64,000 nucleotides of DNA from Mongoliibacter ruber (GTDB taxonomy: Bacteria; Bacteroidota; Bacteroidia; Cytophagales; Cyclobacteriaceae). The stretch covers positions 551,913 through 615,912 of the forward strand of contig NZ_PVTR01000001.1 of NCBI RefSeq assembly GCF_003003005.1. Direction: 5' to 3'. The translations under genes were made by a program, and so were the position numbers. Below are positions 1-8,306 of this stretch, piece by piece (within the stretch, counting starts at the first letter, position 1; each line of letters starts with the position of its first letter). The notes beneath the pieces are model-generated. The model was not told the DNA's origin and did not search any database. It worked only from the letters and a program-made list of their open reading frames with translations.

Positions 1-284
1 AAATCACCAAGGCTCAGTTACTCAATTGGAAACTGGGAAAATTGATGAATGAAGGCAAAGCCACCACAGCCCATATCTCTTTGGCCAAACGCAATAATGT
101 AGCCATGGCATTGGAAATTGCCCGTGAGGCGAGACAAATCCATGGAGGCATGGGCATAACCGGAGACTATCCAATCATGAGACATATGATGAATTTGGAA
201 TCAGTAGTGACATATGAGGGTACCCACGATATCCATTTGTTGATTTTGGGTCATGAGATAACAGGGATAGCGGCTTTTAAATAG
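1..284 (+). CDS. gcdH: Glutaryl-CoA dehydrogenase-like acyl-CoA dehydrogenase, C-terminal part (5' truncated by window)
   Basis: Only the last ~94 residues are present, reading in frame from base 3. The segment matches the C-terminal four-helix domain of FAD-dependent acyl-CoA dehydrogenases. The [10 protein letters not shown] stretch and the YEGTHDIH motif are visible; in this family the Glu of YEGT is the catalytic base. The ending, with LILGHEITG before the stop, is the form I associate with glutaryl-CoA dehydrogenases (decarboxylating oxidation of glutaryl-CoA to crotonyl-CoA in lysine/tryptophan breakdown) rather than short-chain enzymes. Substrate assignment is inference from the tail only. 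A strong convergent hairpin follows the stop. Confidence 0.8.
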   Translation, partial: ITKAQLLNWKLGKLMNEGKATTAHISLAKRNNVAMALEIAREARQIHGGMGITGDYPIMRHMMNLESVVTYEGTHDIHLLILGHEITGIAAFK

Positions 285-349
285 AATTTCACTCAAAACT
301 TATCCTGATCTTTTCAGGTAGTGATTTTTAGTTTTATTAATAATATCAA

Positions 350-387
350 AAAGGTGCTGCATTTAACTTTAAATTGCAGCACCTTTT
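350..387. terminator. Bidirectional hairpin terminator
   Basis: An 11-12 bp perfect inverted repeat (AAAGGTGCTGC ... GCAGCACCTTT) with a 15-nt loop is flanked by A-runs on one side and T-runs on the other. It lies between two convergent genes, so it can serve both. Confidence 0.85.
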
Positions 388-409
388 CCATATTTCCTGA
401 TTGATCCTT

Positions 410-1642
410 TTACTCTTCCACTTTTGAGAGCCTGACATCATTAGCTACAAGGGTAATCGCATCAAAAAATCTACCGCTAATTGAGAATTCATCAATAAAT
501 TTTCCGTTGGTAATTGTAGATGTTCTTTCACTTACTTGAATAAATTGAGACCAACCAATCGTTAACCTGCGGTTTGGAATAAACTCGTCTCCTCTAAGAG
601 TAAGTTTGCTTCCGTCAGATAGTGTTATTTCTCCGCTATAATTCCTGGTATTTTCTGAGCTTTCTTCTAAAACCAATTCTAATTTTGCGAAATGGTTACC
701 TGTCTCTTCGATGCACATATTCCAGGTTCCTTCAAAGGTTTCTGCTTCCAATACTTCAGATTTTAATACCGATATTGTTCCATAAGCTGAAATATCACCT
801 ACAGAAGCTGTAATTCTGGCATTTCCAGGTGTATATGCGGATGTAAGACCCAAGTCATCATTTGAGGCGATGCAGCCATTACTCGACCGCCAATCAAATA
901 TAACATCAGGCATTTCTTGATTATACTGATCAAAGGCTTTGGCTGAAAATTGAACTTGATCCCCTCTATTTGCAGAAATATTTTGTGGTGTAACCTCAAT
1001 TCTGGAAACCACGAGGTCTTCTGAACTTACTGTTACCGGAATTTCTGTAAATTTATTGGAAACCTCAATATGGATTTTTGTGCTTCCAGGTCTTAGACCT
1101 TCTACCAACCCTGTTTCGTCAACAATACAAATTTGTTCATCATAAGATTTATATAAAATTTGTGGATTTTCAATCTCAATGCCTTCAATATCAAATACTG
1201 TCATCTCAATTTGTACCTTTTCCCCTTGTTCAATATTTATTTCAGCAGGTTCTACTTCAAAACTATGTGGCTCGGCTATTGATTCTATTACAATAAAATC
1301 CTGAGATGTTCTGACTCCAGATTGTGTTTTAACCTCAACTGTAGCTCTTCCTGGACTTTTTGCCTCAGCCACACCATCCACGTCTACGCTGAGCACTTCG
1401 GGATTTGAAGTCTCCCATATCAAGGGTTGATCATTCAAAAGATTTCCCAAATTGTCTTTGACTTTAGCTGATAGATTGATGGTTTGTCCGACTGTCAATT
1501 CCGATTTAGGAAACTCCATTTCAATTGTGGATGCCACCGGTAACTCCGGACCCTCATCCTCAGAAGAACAAATTCCTGAAGAAAGAGATACTAATGCAAT
1601 TAAAAGAAAAAGCTTGGCTTGGGATCGAAAAGAATTTTTCAT
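410..1642 (-). CDS. Probable lipoprotein with bacterial Ig-like (BIG2-type) repeats
   Basis: 410 aa. The N-terminus has a basic start, a hydrophobic stretch and a Cys near residue 25 (SSGIC), followed by an acidic linker. This suggests a lipoprotein signal, although Ile at -1 is not the usual lipobox residue. Three Ig-like repeats of ~85 residues follow (about 35-115, 125-205 and 210-290). They have the form of BIG2 domains, with phrases such as LTVGQTINLSAKVKD and spaced 'GxATVEV/GxTKIHIEV' strands. The last ~110 residues form a separate beta-rich domain of unknown type. It is probably surface-exposed. No enzyme motif is seen. Confidence 0.7.
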   Translation of the reverse strand: MKNSFRSQAKLFLLIALVSLSSGICSSEDEGPELPVASTIEMEFPKSELTVGQTINLSAKVKDNLGNLLNDQPLIWETSNPEVLSVDVDGVAEAKSPGRATVEVKTQSGVRTSQDFIVIESIAEPHSFEVEPAEINIEQGEKVQIEMTVFDIEGIEIENPQILYKSYDEQICIVDETGLVEGLRPGSTKIHIEVSNKFTEIPVTVSSEDLVVSRIEVTPQNISANRGDQVQFSAKAFDQYNQEMPDVIFDWRSSNGCIASNDDLGLTSAYTPGNARITASVGDISAYGTISVLKSEVLEAETFEGTWNMCIEETGNHFAKLELVLEESSENTRNYSGEITLSDGSKLTLRGDEFIPNRRLTIGWSQFIQVSERTSTITNGKFIDEFSISGRFFDAITLVANDVRLSKVEE

Positions 1643-1698
1643 AACTATTTTTTTAAAGGTTTATAATTTTGCTCTACCACATGATCGATATCAATAAT

Positions 1699-2060
1699 TT
1701 ATTTATTCCCTTGCTTCAGTACCCAGTCTACCCATGCATCCATCTGCTTAACAGAGTTTGGTCGTAATACTATCCTGCGGTCAGCATCCAACAAATCCAT
1801 CGTCGGCGTTGCGAAAACATAGTAATCATTGACGATGTCACTATCCCATTTTTTATAATCACTAATCGAAATAAAACGGAAGTCCTTTACAAATGCCTGA
1901 AACGGCTTTTCTCCTCACCCAGGGAAATAAATACCACTTCTACGCCCCATGCTTTCCATTTTGGAAAAAGCGTTGCTTTTTCTTGATCATGCATTGCTAC
2001 TAGAGATCATTTGGTCAAAAGAATTGTTACCTGCTACTGCTAAAAACTTTTTATAGGTGG
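1699..2060 (-). pseudogene. Decayed thioredoxin/TlpA-like protein, C-terminal remnant
   Basis: Translating the minus strand gives a continuous thioredoxin-fold C-terminus, but only across frame changes. One frame gives ATLFPKWKAWGVEVVFISLG near 1925-1985. After a 1-nt shift at the GAGGAGAAAAG run (near 1910) the next frame continues PFQAFVKDFRFISISDYKKW, then FATPTMDLLDADRRIV and ends DWVLKQGNK. The cis-Pro segment (ATPT) is typical of TlpA/AhpC-TSA disulfide reductases. The N-terminal part with the CxxC motif is not found, and upstream text in a third frame is unconvincing. It reads as a relic, not an active gene. Its upstream limit is approximate. Confidence 0.6.
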
Positions 2061-2070
2061 GAAAAAAAGA

Positions 2071-2099
2071 GTAAAAGCCATCAAATAACGGCCTTTACC
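2071..2099 (-). terminator. Weakened terminator hairpin downstream of the subtilase pseudogene
   Basis: GTAAAAGCC ... GGCCTTTAC forms an imperfect stem (8 of 9 pairs) just past the stop at 2111. It is a degraded version of the hairpin at 5276-5307 that ends the paralogous gene. Confidence 0.5.
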
Positions 2100-2110
2100 A
2101 TAGTTATATT

Positions 2111-3790
2111 TCAATTAAAAGTCACAATAACCTCATTAGAACAAAGAGTAGTACCGGGAACACAAAACTTATATCTTCTTGGAGGTAAGTCTTTTCCACT
2201 TACACTTAGCAAACGAGATCCCCCATTAGTTACGCTGCCGATTGCTTCTCCATCCTGATAGACATTTAACATTCCTGATGCACTTTCTACTTTACTCCAA
2301 AAGAAAAATATATTGTAACTATTTCCTCTGGCCTTTTGAGAACTTGCTTCCAAATCAAAGGCATAATTGGGTCGATAAGGGTCAATCTCTCCTGCTCCAT
2401 CACTATTCAGTCCGGAAAACAACAGGTGATTGTTGATGGATTTGGAGAATCGGACAATGTCTTTGGTGGAAGTTTCAAAAAGGAAATCATAGACCTGCTG
2501 CGCACTGGCTGTCGGATTGGTTTCCAGGTAAAGTGCCGCAACCCCAGCCGCTAATGCCGCTGAATTCCCAGAAGAAATATCAAAAACTGAATGCCCTGAT
2601 TCAGTAGTTTCTGATCCAGGAAATCCATTGACAAGAATGTCTGTTCCTGGGGCAAAAAGATTGATACAGTCTCCATATTGCCAACTATTGTACCCCAGTC
2701 TATCATCTTTGGTGATGGGGCCTACCGTAAAAACATTTGAAAAACCGGAAGGTGATGTTGTACAGGTTGGTATATTACTATCAGCATTGGTCACACCTGT
2801 AAAAATACTAATATTCGAATCATATAACTCGTTCATAGCCAGTTCTAGCATTGGTTCAATCACATAAGAAATTGGTCCTGTCAAAACAACTGAGGGTCCT
2901 TTGTCTTTGGCATCGGCTATGATCCAGTCTATTCCCACAATAAATGAACTCAAGTACTCCTCATAATCCACTCTTTCACCTTCTTCTAGGTCATATAATA
3001 GATTTACAGCAATTAAATTGGCATTTTTTGCTACCCCTAAAGTTTTTCCGGCAACGACAGCGCCGGTAATATTTCCTACATAAATTTTATCCGAATATCT
3101 GAGTGATCCTATACCAACACTATCATTGGAAGCCCTTTTGCCAAATTCTTCAAGATCTGGATCCAATGCCATGTCAAGCAAATAAACCGTAACTCCCTTG
3201 CCAGTCGTGGAGGTATTAAATTTATTATCAAGTGGTAATTTCCTTTGATCAATTCTATCCAAATACCATTTTGGATCAATAACCTAAGGCTCTGGGTCTG
3301 GATTAGGCTCTGGATCTGGAGTTGGATCAGGGTCTGATCCTCCTCCACCTCCTCCTCTATTTGGATTGTTATTTCGAAGGATTTGATTGCTTGAAGTAAA
3401 TTTATCTGATGCAATAGATTTAACTCCACGATCCTTTTTTAAAGCATTGACTTCTTCATTGCTTAATTCGACAACAAAACCGGGAAGTACATAGCCAAAA
3501 ACAGCATTTATTTTTTTATCGAAAATACCGCTTCTTAACAGGATCTCATTGGCTATGTTCCTCATTTTTTCCTGCACATCTTCGTACTTCTCAGATTTAC
3601 TAATATTGATTTCATTGACGTTTAAAGAAACAATGTATCTTCCCGCAACTGCATTAGATAATGCTTGGTCTATATCGACCAAAGCCTCCGATTGTTGGTC
3701 TTCCAAATTAAGATCCTGGCAGGAAAAGACGATAAATACCATTAACATACCCCATAAGGGTATCGTGTTCATAAGTTTAAAATTTTTCAT
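2111..3790 (-). pseudogene. Subtilisin-like (S8) lipoprotein paralogue interrupted by in-frame TAG
   Basis: Two open segments (3284-3790 and the part below) are in the same frame, separated only by a TAG codon at 3284-3286. The stop lies in a Pro/Asp/Glu linker between an I9-type inhibitor propeptide and the peptidase domain. Read through it, the product is ~559 aa and collinear with the intact neighbour at 5319-6926. The N-terminus is a lipoprotein signal ending FIVFSC, and I start it at the Met at 3790 rather than 3844 for that reason. In the S8 domain the Asp region (YLLDMALD) and a Ser (SSGNSAA) remain. The His motif HGTHVAG is replaced by NITGAVVAG, and the oxyanion-hole Asn motif is also lost. 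Even without the stop it should not be a classical protease. Confidence 0.75.
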
Positions 3791-3844
3791 GACTGACATG
3801 TAGTTAAAGTTTAAAACTGAAAATGTATTGTATTTAGAGATCAC

Positions 3845-4020
3845 TTAGTGTTAGAGTTTGTTACCGATTACAGCAAGAAATCTTTTAGTGATTTAAATCA
3901 GTAGGAACGGAAATAAATCCTTTCGAATAAAAGGCAGTCACATCTTACTGCAAGGAGATAAAATACACCACAATTTATTGACTATCAATCTTTTAAAAAA
4001 CACTACCGAAGTACTAGTTT
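3845..4020 (-). repeat. Duplicated 5' flank, copy 1 (promoter region of subtilase pseudogene)
   Basis: This ~175-nt upstream flank is nearly identical to 6981-7155, upstream of the intact paralogue. It starts GATCAC(T/C)TAGTGTTAGAG and ends at the ACTACCGAAGTACT motif. The duplication therefore included the regulatory DNA as well as the gene. Confidence 0.85.
4002..4015. promoter_or_regulatory. Shared 14-nt motif, copy 1
   Basis: ACTACCGAAGTACT has a TAC-CGAA-GTA inverted-repeat core and lies ~210 nt upstream of the chosen start at 3790. The same motif recurs at 7138-7151 and, with one change, at 9787-9800. It is a candidate binding site for a local regulator. Confidence 0.45.
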
Positions 4021-4138
4021 TATCTAAAAAGAATTTGATTCGTCGAAAACTTGATTCACAGCAAACTGGAAATTGGGCTCATTGAATGAAGAATCGAAAT
4101 AAGATCCTAAGAAGCTGTTCCACTTCAATGGAAAAAAA

Positions 4139-4167
4139 TACCCCGGAGGTCCCTCATCTACGGGGTA
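4139..4167 (-). terminator. Terminator of the FISUMP lipoprotein gene
   Basis: TACCCCG ... CGGGGTA forms a 7-bp GC-rich stem. In the minus direction it is followed by a T-run (the A-run at 4131-4138 on the plus strand). It lies just past the stop at 4195. Confidence 0.7.
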
Positions 4168-4194
4168 AATCGATGTATCATTATTCAACGACTT

Positions 4195-5202
4195 TCAAGG
4201 TTGGTCCTTGATACAACGTACAGCCCTCCCGAATCCTCGGACGGGAGAGCCCTGAGGATGGGCTTCAAATGCCATGTTATTATTGAAAGATAAAGACTGC
4301 GAACCGATCCAATAACTAACTGAACTGCTCCAATATCCGCCGTCCCTACCCACACCTGCGTGTGAACCGTCAGGGTTGCGGACTCCCGTTTTAGTAAGTT
4401 TAAGTGGTGAAGCAAATGCACCGTTAGCATCTTTACTACTCCAACTGGCAAGCTCGGCATTCAACTCGGCTGCGGTAGGAAGTCGGTACCCTTGAGGACA
4501 GGGGTTATTTATTCCATTTAAACCCTGCCAAAGGTTAGAGTTCTGAGGACTACGCCAATCGTAAATGTCTTCATTAGTATGAGCCTCGATAAAGTTGCCA
4601 TGTCCTGGGCTGTCGCCGCTACTAAAAGCGCTTATTGTAGGAGAATCTCGTTTTTCATGTCCATCGCTACCGCGTCCCCATTGGTACAGGTCACCATAGG
4701 CTTCAGTGTCGGTACTGCTGTTGGCGGCACGGCTAGCACCAAGGTTACGGTCCATCCAAGTTCTCCCTGTGATCGGGTTGGTAACATCGACAATTAATGT
4801 TCCAAATGAGGATGTTGTAAAAGACATCACACTGCTGTAACCTGTACCTGCATTGTTGATGGCGTAAGCCCTCACATAGTACTTGGTATTGGGTTCTAGT
4901 CCGGAAATTTGACTCGTAAAACTACCCACTCCAATGCCGTCCTCGGTTTTGTTGTCGTCGATGGTTGGGTTTTGGTCAGTACTCCAGCATACGCCTCGTG
5001 CTATTACATTTGACCCCCCATCATCCGTTATAAAACCGCCTGTCATGGCAGTAATTTGAGTGATTTCTGTTACCTCTGCGGAAGATAATACTGGCCCATT
5101 TTGATTCTCAAAGTTGCTGTTAAGATTGCAACTGCAAAAAAGCAAAACCCCCGCCCAAAACAGCGGAAATGCATTGAAGAAAAATTTCTTTGTTGTTACC
5201 AT
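4195..5202 (-). CDS. FISUMP-domain lipoprotein
   Basis: 335 aa. A lipoprotein signal ends LLFCSC near residue 26. Residues ~40-130 form a fibronectin-III-like module (GVCWSTDQNPT, GLEPNTKYYVRAYAIN), common in Bacteroidota surface proteins. Residues ~135-335 match the Fibrobacter succinogenes major paralogous (FISUMP) domain, with TWMDRNLGASR, YGDLYQWGRGSDGHE, CPQGYRLPTAAE, GYWSSS and a final VRCIKD. The family's function is unknown; it is thought to be extracellular and C-type-lectin-like. The gene sits between the two subtilase paralogues on the same strand, with its own terminator. Confidence 0.85.
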   Translation of the reverse strand: MVTTKKFFFNAFPLFWAGVLLFCSCNLNSNFENQNGPVLSSAEVTEITQITAMTGGFITDDGGSNVIARGVCWSTDQNPTIDDNKTEDGIGVGSFTSQISGLEPNTKYYVRAYAINNAGTGYSSVMSFTTSSFGTLIVDVTNPITGRTWMDRNLGASRAANSSTDTEAYGDLYQWGRGSDGHEKRDSPTISAFSSGDSPGHGNFIEAHTNEDIYDWRSPQNSNLWQGLNGINNPCPQGYRLPTAAELNAELASWSSKDANGAFASPLKLTKTGVRNPDGSHAGVGRDGGYWSSSVSYWIGSQSLSFNNNMAFEAHPQGSPVRGFGRAVRCIKDQP

Positions 5203-5275
5203 GGTTATTAAGTTTACTGTTGAACTAAAATCTTTTGTTGTTTTTTTCTAACGCTTTGATTTTTGCATAAAAAGT

Positions 5276-5307
5276 AGTAAAAGCCGTTATTAAAAACGGC
5301 TTTTACT
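5276..5307 (-). terminator. Terminator of the intact subtilase-like gene
   Basis: AGTAAAAGCCGTT ... AACGGCTTTTACT forms a perfect 13-bp stem with a short AT loop, immediately downstream of the stop at 5319. Confidence 0.85.
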
Positions 5308-5318
5308 AAAATCTGAAT

Positions 5319-6926
5319 TCAATTAAAGCTAACCACTACCTCATTAGAGCATAAATTGGTTTTTGGCACGCAGAACTTATATGTTCTGGGAGATAAGTCC
5401 CTGCCACTGACGTTGATCATGTAGGACCCCCCATTTGGTACGCTTCCGACTCCTTCACCATCCTGATAAACATTCAACATGCCGGACTCACTTTCTATTT
5501 TACCCCAATAAAATACGACTGTATAATTATTGTTTCTGTTTTTCAATGCACTGGCTTCCAAATCAAAGGCATAAGTATTTCTCTTGGGATCAATTTCGCC
5601 GGCACCAATTGTATCCAATCCTGAATAAAGCAGATGATTGTTGATGGAACTTGAAAAACGAACAACATCTTTGGTGGAAGTTTCAAACAAAAAATCATAC
5701 ACTTCCTGAGGATCTGCATTGGATTTATCTTCCAGATAAAGTGCCGCAACTCCTGCAGCAAGACTCGCTGGATTATCAAAATTTTTATCCAAATTTTCTA
5801 ATATGGGATATTCAGGAAAACCTTCTTTAAAATAGTTAATACCTGGTGCAAATAAATCAATACAGGAACCAGAACTGCTCTGTACCATTCGATCATCAAA
5901 AGAACTGGCACCAACTGTGAATACAGAATTTAATTTACTTGGTAAAAGATCACATCGATGCTCACCTTGCCATCCATTCGCAAAAAATGAAAACCCATCA
6001 TCAAACAGTTTACCAATAGTTTTTTCCAGTAAATCTTCTAGCTCTCCACCAGGTTTAAAGGCAATTCCCGGAAACAAAACTATTCCAGGTCTTTTTCCAT
6101 TGGCCATTATCCACTCCAATGGTTTAAGGTAAAGATCGACTGAAATATCTACACCCTCATAAATAGTTTCAAGACCTACAATATTTACCCCTTTAGCTAC
6201 TCCATACTTATTACCTCCTAAAACAGCTGCTTTTAAAATACCAACGCTTAAAAAGCCTTCTGGAACAGAATCTTTACCAACAGTCAAATCGACATTATTT
6301 GCTCTTTCGCCAAAAATTTCTTTTAATTCTTCAGAAACTGGAAGTCCAACCATATAAACCGTTACTCCAGCTCCTGTCGAATTAGATTCAAACTTTCCAT
6401 TTAATGGCAATTGCCTTTGAGCTATCCTATCTAAGTACCATTCAGGTTTAATATCAGGCGCTGGTTCTGGATCCTGTTCTGGTGTAGGTTCGTCTCCACC
6501 TCCTCTTCGGGGATTATTATTTCTTAGGTTTAGCTGCTCACCGGTAGATTGATCTAAAATAATTTGTTTAACGCCTTTATCCTTATTTAAAAGCTCTATT
6601 TCAGAAGCATTTAAGTCTACAGAAAAACCATTAAAGGCATAGCCATATACGTTGATTGCTTCCTTATTTTTAATCCCATTTCGGAACAATACTTCGTTGG
6701 AAAGTTGCCGCATCCAAGACTGTACGTCTTCATATTTTCCATTCTTTTGAAAATTTATCTCATTGCTATGTAAAGTGACAATATATTTTCCTGCTACCGC
6801 ACTTCTCAAATCGACCAAAGCCTCCGATTGTTGGTCTTCCAGATTAATGTCCTGACAAGAAAATACAATTAATATCATGAGCATTCCTAAAAAGGTTACC
6901 CTGATCTTAAGTTTAAAATGTTTCAT
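5319..6926 (-). CDS. Subtilisin-like (S8) lipoprotein, predicted pseudo-enzyme
   Basis: 535 aa from the Met at 6926, chosen because it begins a clean lipoprotein signal (MKHFKLKIR..., ending IVFSC). An earlier Met at 6980 adds 18 non-signal residues. The order is: signal; I9-like propeptide (~residues 40-125, AVAGKYIVTL); a Pro/Asp/Glu linker with an Arg/Gly patch; an S8-type domain (~180-430); and a C-terminal beta domain ending ...CSNEVVVSFN. Scaffold phrases such as GVAKGVNIVGLE, FTVGASSFDDR, CIDLFAPG and AAGVAALYLED are conserved. The catalytic positions are not: the Asp region reads VYMVGLPV, the HGTHVAG region reads LSVGILKAAVLGG, and GTSMAAP reads DNPAS. I infer loss of peptidase activity and perhaps a binding or structural role. 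Confidence 0.75.
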   Translation of the reverse strand: MKHFKLKIRVTFLGMLMILIVFSCQDINLEDQQSEALVDLRSAVAGKYIVTLHSNEINFQKNGKYEDVQSWMRQLSNEVLFRNGIKNKEAINVYGYAFNGFSVDLNASEIELLNKDKGVKQIILDQSTGEQLNLRNNNPRRGGGDEPTPEQDPEPAPDIKPEWYLDRIAQRQLPLNGKFESNSTGAGVTVYMVGLPVSEELKEIFGERANNVDLTVGKDSVPEGFLSVGILKAAVLGGNKYGVAKGVNIVGLETIYEGVDISVDLYLKPLEWIMANGKRPGIVLFPGIAFKPGGELEDLLEKTIGKLFDDGFSFFANGWQGEHRCDLLPSKLNSVFTVGASSFDDRMVQSSSGSCIDLFAPGINYFKEGFPEYPILENLDKNFDNPASLAAGVAALYLEDKSNADPQEVYDFLFETSTKDVVRFSSSINNHLLYSGLDTIGAGEIDPKRNTYAFDLEASALKNRNNNYTVVFYWGKIESESGMLNVYQDGEGVGSVPNGGSYMINVSGRDLSPRTYKFCVPKTNLCSNEVVVSFN

Positions 6927-6980
6927 GGCTGACAAGTGGTTAAAGTTTATAATTGAAAATGAATTGTAATTAGAGATCAC

Positions 6981-7155
6981 CTAGTGTTAGAGTTTGTTAC
7001 CGATTACAGCAAGAAATCTTTTAGTGATTTAAATCAGTAGGAATGGAAATAAATCCTTTCGAATAAAAGGCAGTTACATCTTATAGCAAGGAGATAAAAT
7101 ACACCCCAATTTATTGGCTATCAAACATTTAAAAAATACTACCGAAGTACTATTT
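6981..7155 (-). repeat. Duplicated 5' flank, copy 2 (promoter region of intact subtilase-like gene)
   Basis: This near-identical copy of 3845-4020 keeps the ACTACCGAAGTACT motif at the same offset from the gene. It differs at scattered positions, e.g. GGAATGG for GGAACGG and TTATAGCAAGG for TTACTGCAAGG. Confidence 0.85.
7138..7151. promoter_or_regulatory. Shared 14-nt motif, copy 2
   Basis: ACTACCGAAGTACT is identical to 4002-4015 and lies ~210 nt upstream of the start at 6926. It lies between the response-regulator stop (7189) and the subtilase-like gene. Confidence 0.45.
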
Positions 7156-7188
7156 TTATCCAAAAAATCTATGAATTCAATTCAAAAG

Positions 7189-7842
7189 CTATTTTTCGAA
7201 AAACCTAAACTCTAAATCATTGACGATACGGATTAAGCCAGCTAGATTTCTTACATCCATCTTTTTAAGTAGGTTTCTTCTATGGGTTTTTACAGTAAAA
7301 ATGCTACAAGACAATTTTTCAGCTATTTCAGAGGTCACATATTCGTTGAGAATCAATTGAAGGATTTCAGATTCCCTTCCTGTAAGTCTGTATTTCTCTG
7401 ATAGCATAGTATATAAGTCTGCATGGGAAGAAGTCTCGCGGTCTTCAGTCCCCTTAGAAAAATAATAGCTGCCTTTAAAAATCTCTGTCAGTCCTTCAAA
7501 CAAAGTGGATCTGTAACAATCTTTCGAAACATAGCCCTCTGCCCCAAGATTTTGACACAGCTGAATGGTCCCCTGATCATTGGATGCACTTAGCATCAAA
7601 ACCTTCGTTTTGGGAAATTCTCTCTTTACATTAGATAAAAGTTTGATCCCATCCATATCCGGCATATCAATATCAGAAATCAAAATATCTATTTCTTGCC
7701 CGGATCTTAAGTATGTCAAAACATCTTTAGCCTCAGAAAATTTCAGAAAATTATTCCTTCCAAGCTTTTTCTCTAAAAGGTAGGCTATTCCATAAAGAAA
7801 CAGTTCATGATCATCAACTATGGCTAACTTGAGGTTTTTCAC
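7189..7842 (-). CDS. NarL/LuxR-family response regulator
   Basis: 217 aa. Residues 1-125 form a receiver domain with the acidic pair Asp10/Asp11, the phospho-acceptor Asp57 in SDIDMPDMDG, a Ser/Thr switch in MLSAS and the conserved Lys in YVSKD. Residues ~150-212 form a LuxR-type helix-turn-helix (LTGRESEILQLI, TVKTHRRNLLKKM). It should be an activatable transcription factor of a two-component system, but no histidine kinase gene lies nearby. It is immediately upstream of, and on the same strand as, the subtilase-like gene with the duplicated promoter, so local control is plausible but unproven. Confidence 0.9.
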   Translation of the reverse strand: MKNLKLAIVDDHELFLYGIAYLLEKKLGRNNFLKFSEAKDVLTYLRSGQEIDILISDIDMPDMDGIKLLSNVKREFPKTKVLMLSASNDQGTIQLCQNLGAEGYVSKDCYRSTLFEGLTEIFKGSYYFSKGTEDRETSSHADLYTMLSEKYRLTGRESEILQLILNEYVTSEIAEKLSCSIFTVKTHRRNLLKKMDVRNLAGLIRIVNDLEFRFFEK

Positions 7843-8306
7843 AATGACTCGGGGTAAAAAGATTAATCAGTATTTTATACCATATCCACAAAATTTCACT
7901 TTGTTACCTATTTAAAAATTCTCCTTTAAAAACACTTTTAAAATAGCTCATTTTTTAATGAGAAAAAAATTTTATTCTATATTTTTTAATTAATCAAAAT
8001 TTTAAATAATTATAAACACAAATAACATATTAAATATCATGAAAATTTTAAAAATAAAGAAAATAAAAAAATAATAGATTTCAATTAATTGATTTTTTTA
8101 GGCAAAGAATAGTCTTTTTCAAAAAAATAAACAGGGCATAAAAAAAATCCGACACCTAAGTGCCGGATTTTTAATGTAAAAATGGTTGATTAATTTCCTC
8201 AAAAGTAATACCTGTTTATCACCCCGATTAGCAAGTATTGGAATTATGTCATGAAGGTAAGAAAGAGTTATAAATATAAATAGTAAAAATGCGAAATACA
8301 TTTTTT
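7843..8306. other. AT-rich intergenic region
   Basis: This 464-nt spacer is very A/T-rich (especially 7900-8100) and holds the promoter side of the response regulator and the 3' side of the AraC gene. Apart from the hairpin at 8142-8172 I see no gene. A 60-codon ORF starting at 8301 runs through that hairpin and is not credible. Confidence 0.6.
8142..8172 (-). terminator. Terminator downstream of the AraC gene
   Basis: AAAATCCGACAC-ctaa-GTGCCGGATTTTT forms an ~11-bp stem with one mismatch and A/T tails on both sides, about 135 nt past the AraC stop. Confidence 0.7.

Noticed and set aside
3284..3286. TAG as a recoded (pyrrolysine-type) codon
   Set aside because: The paralogue has no special residue in this linker and no recoding machinery or structure is visible. 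A nonsense mutation or sequence error is simpler.
8119..8301. 60-aa minus-strand ORF after the AraC gene
   Set aside because: It reads through a good terminator hairpin, has low-complexity AT-rich composition and no recognisable features.
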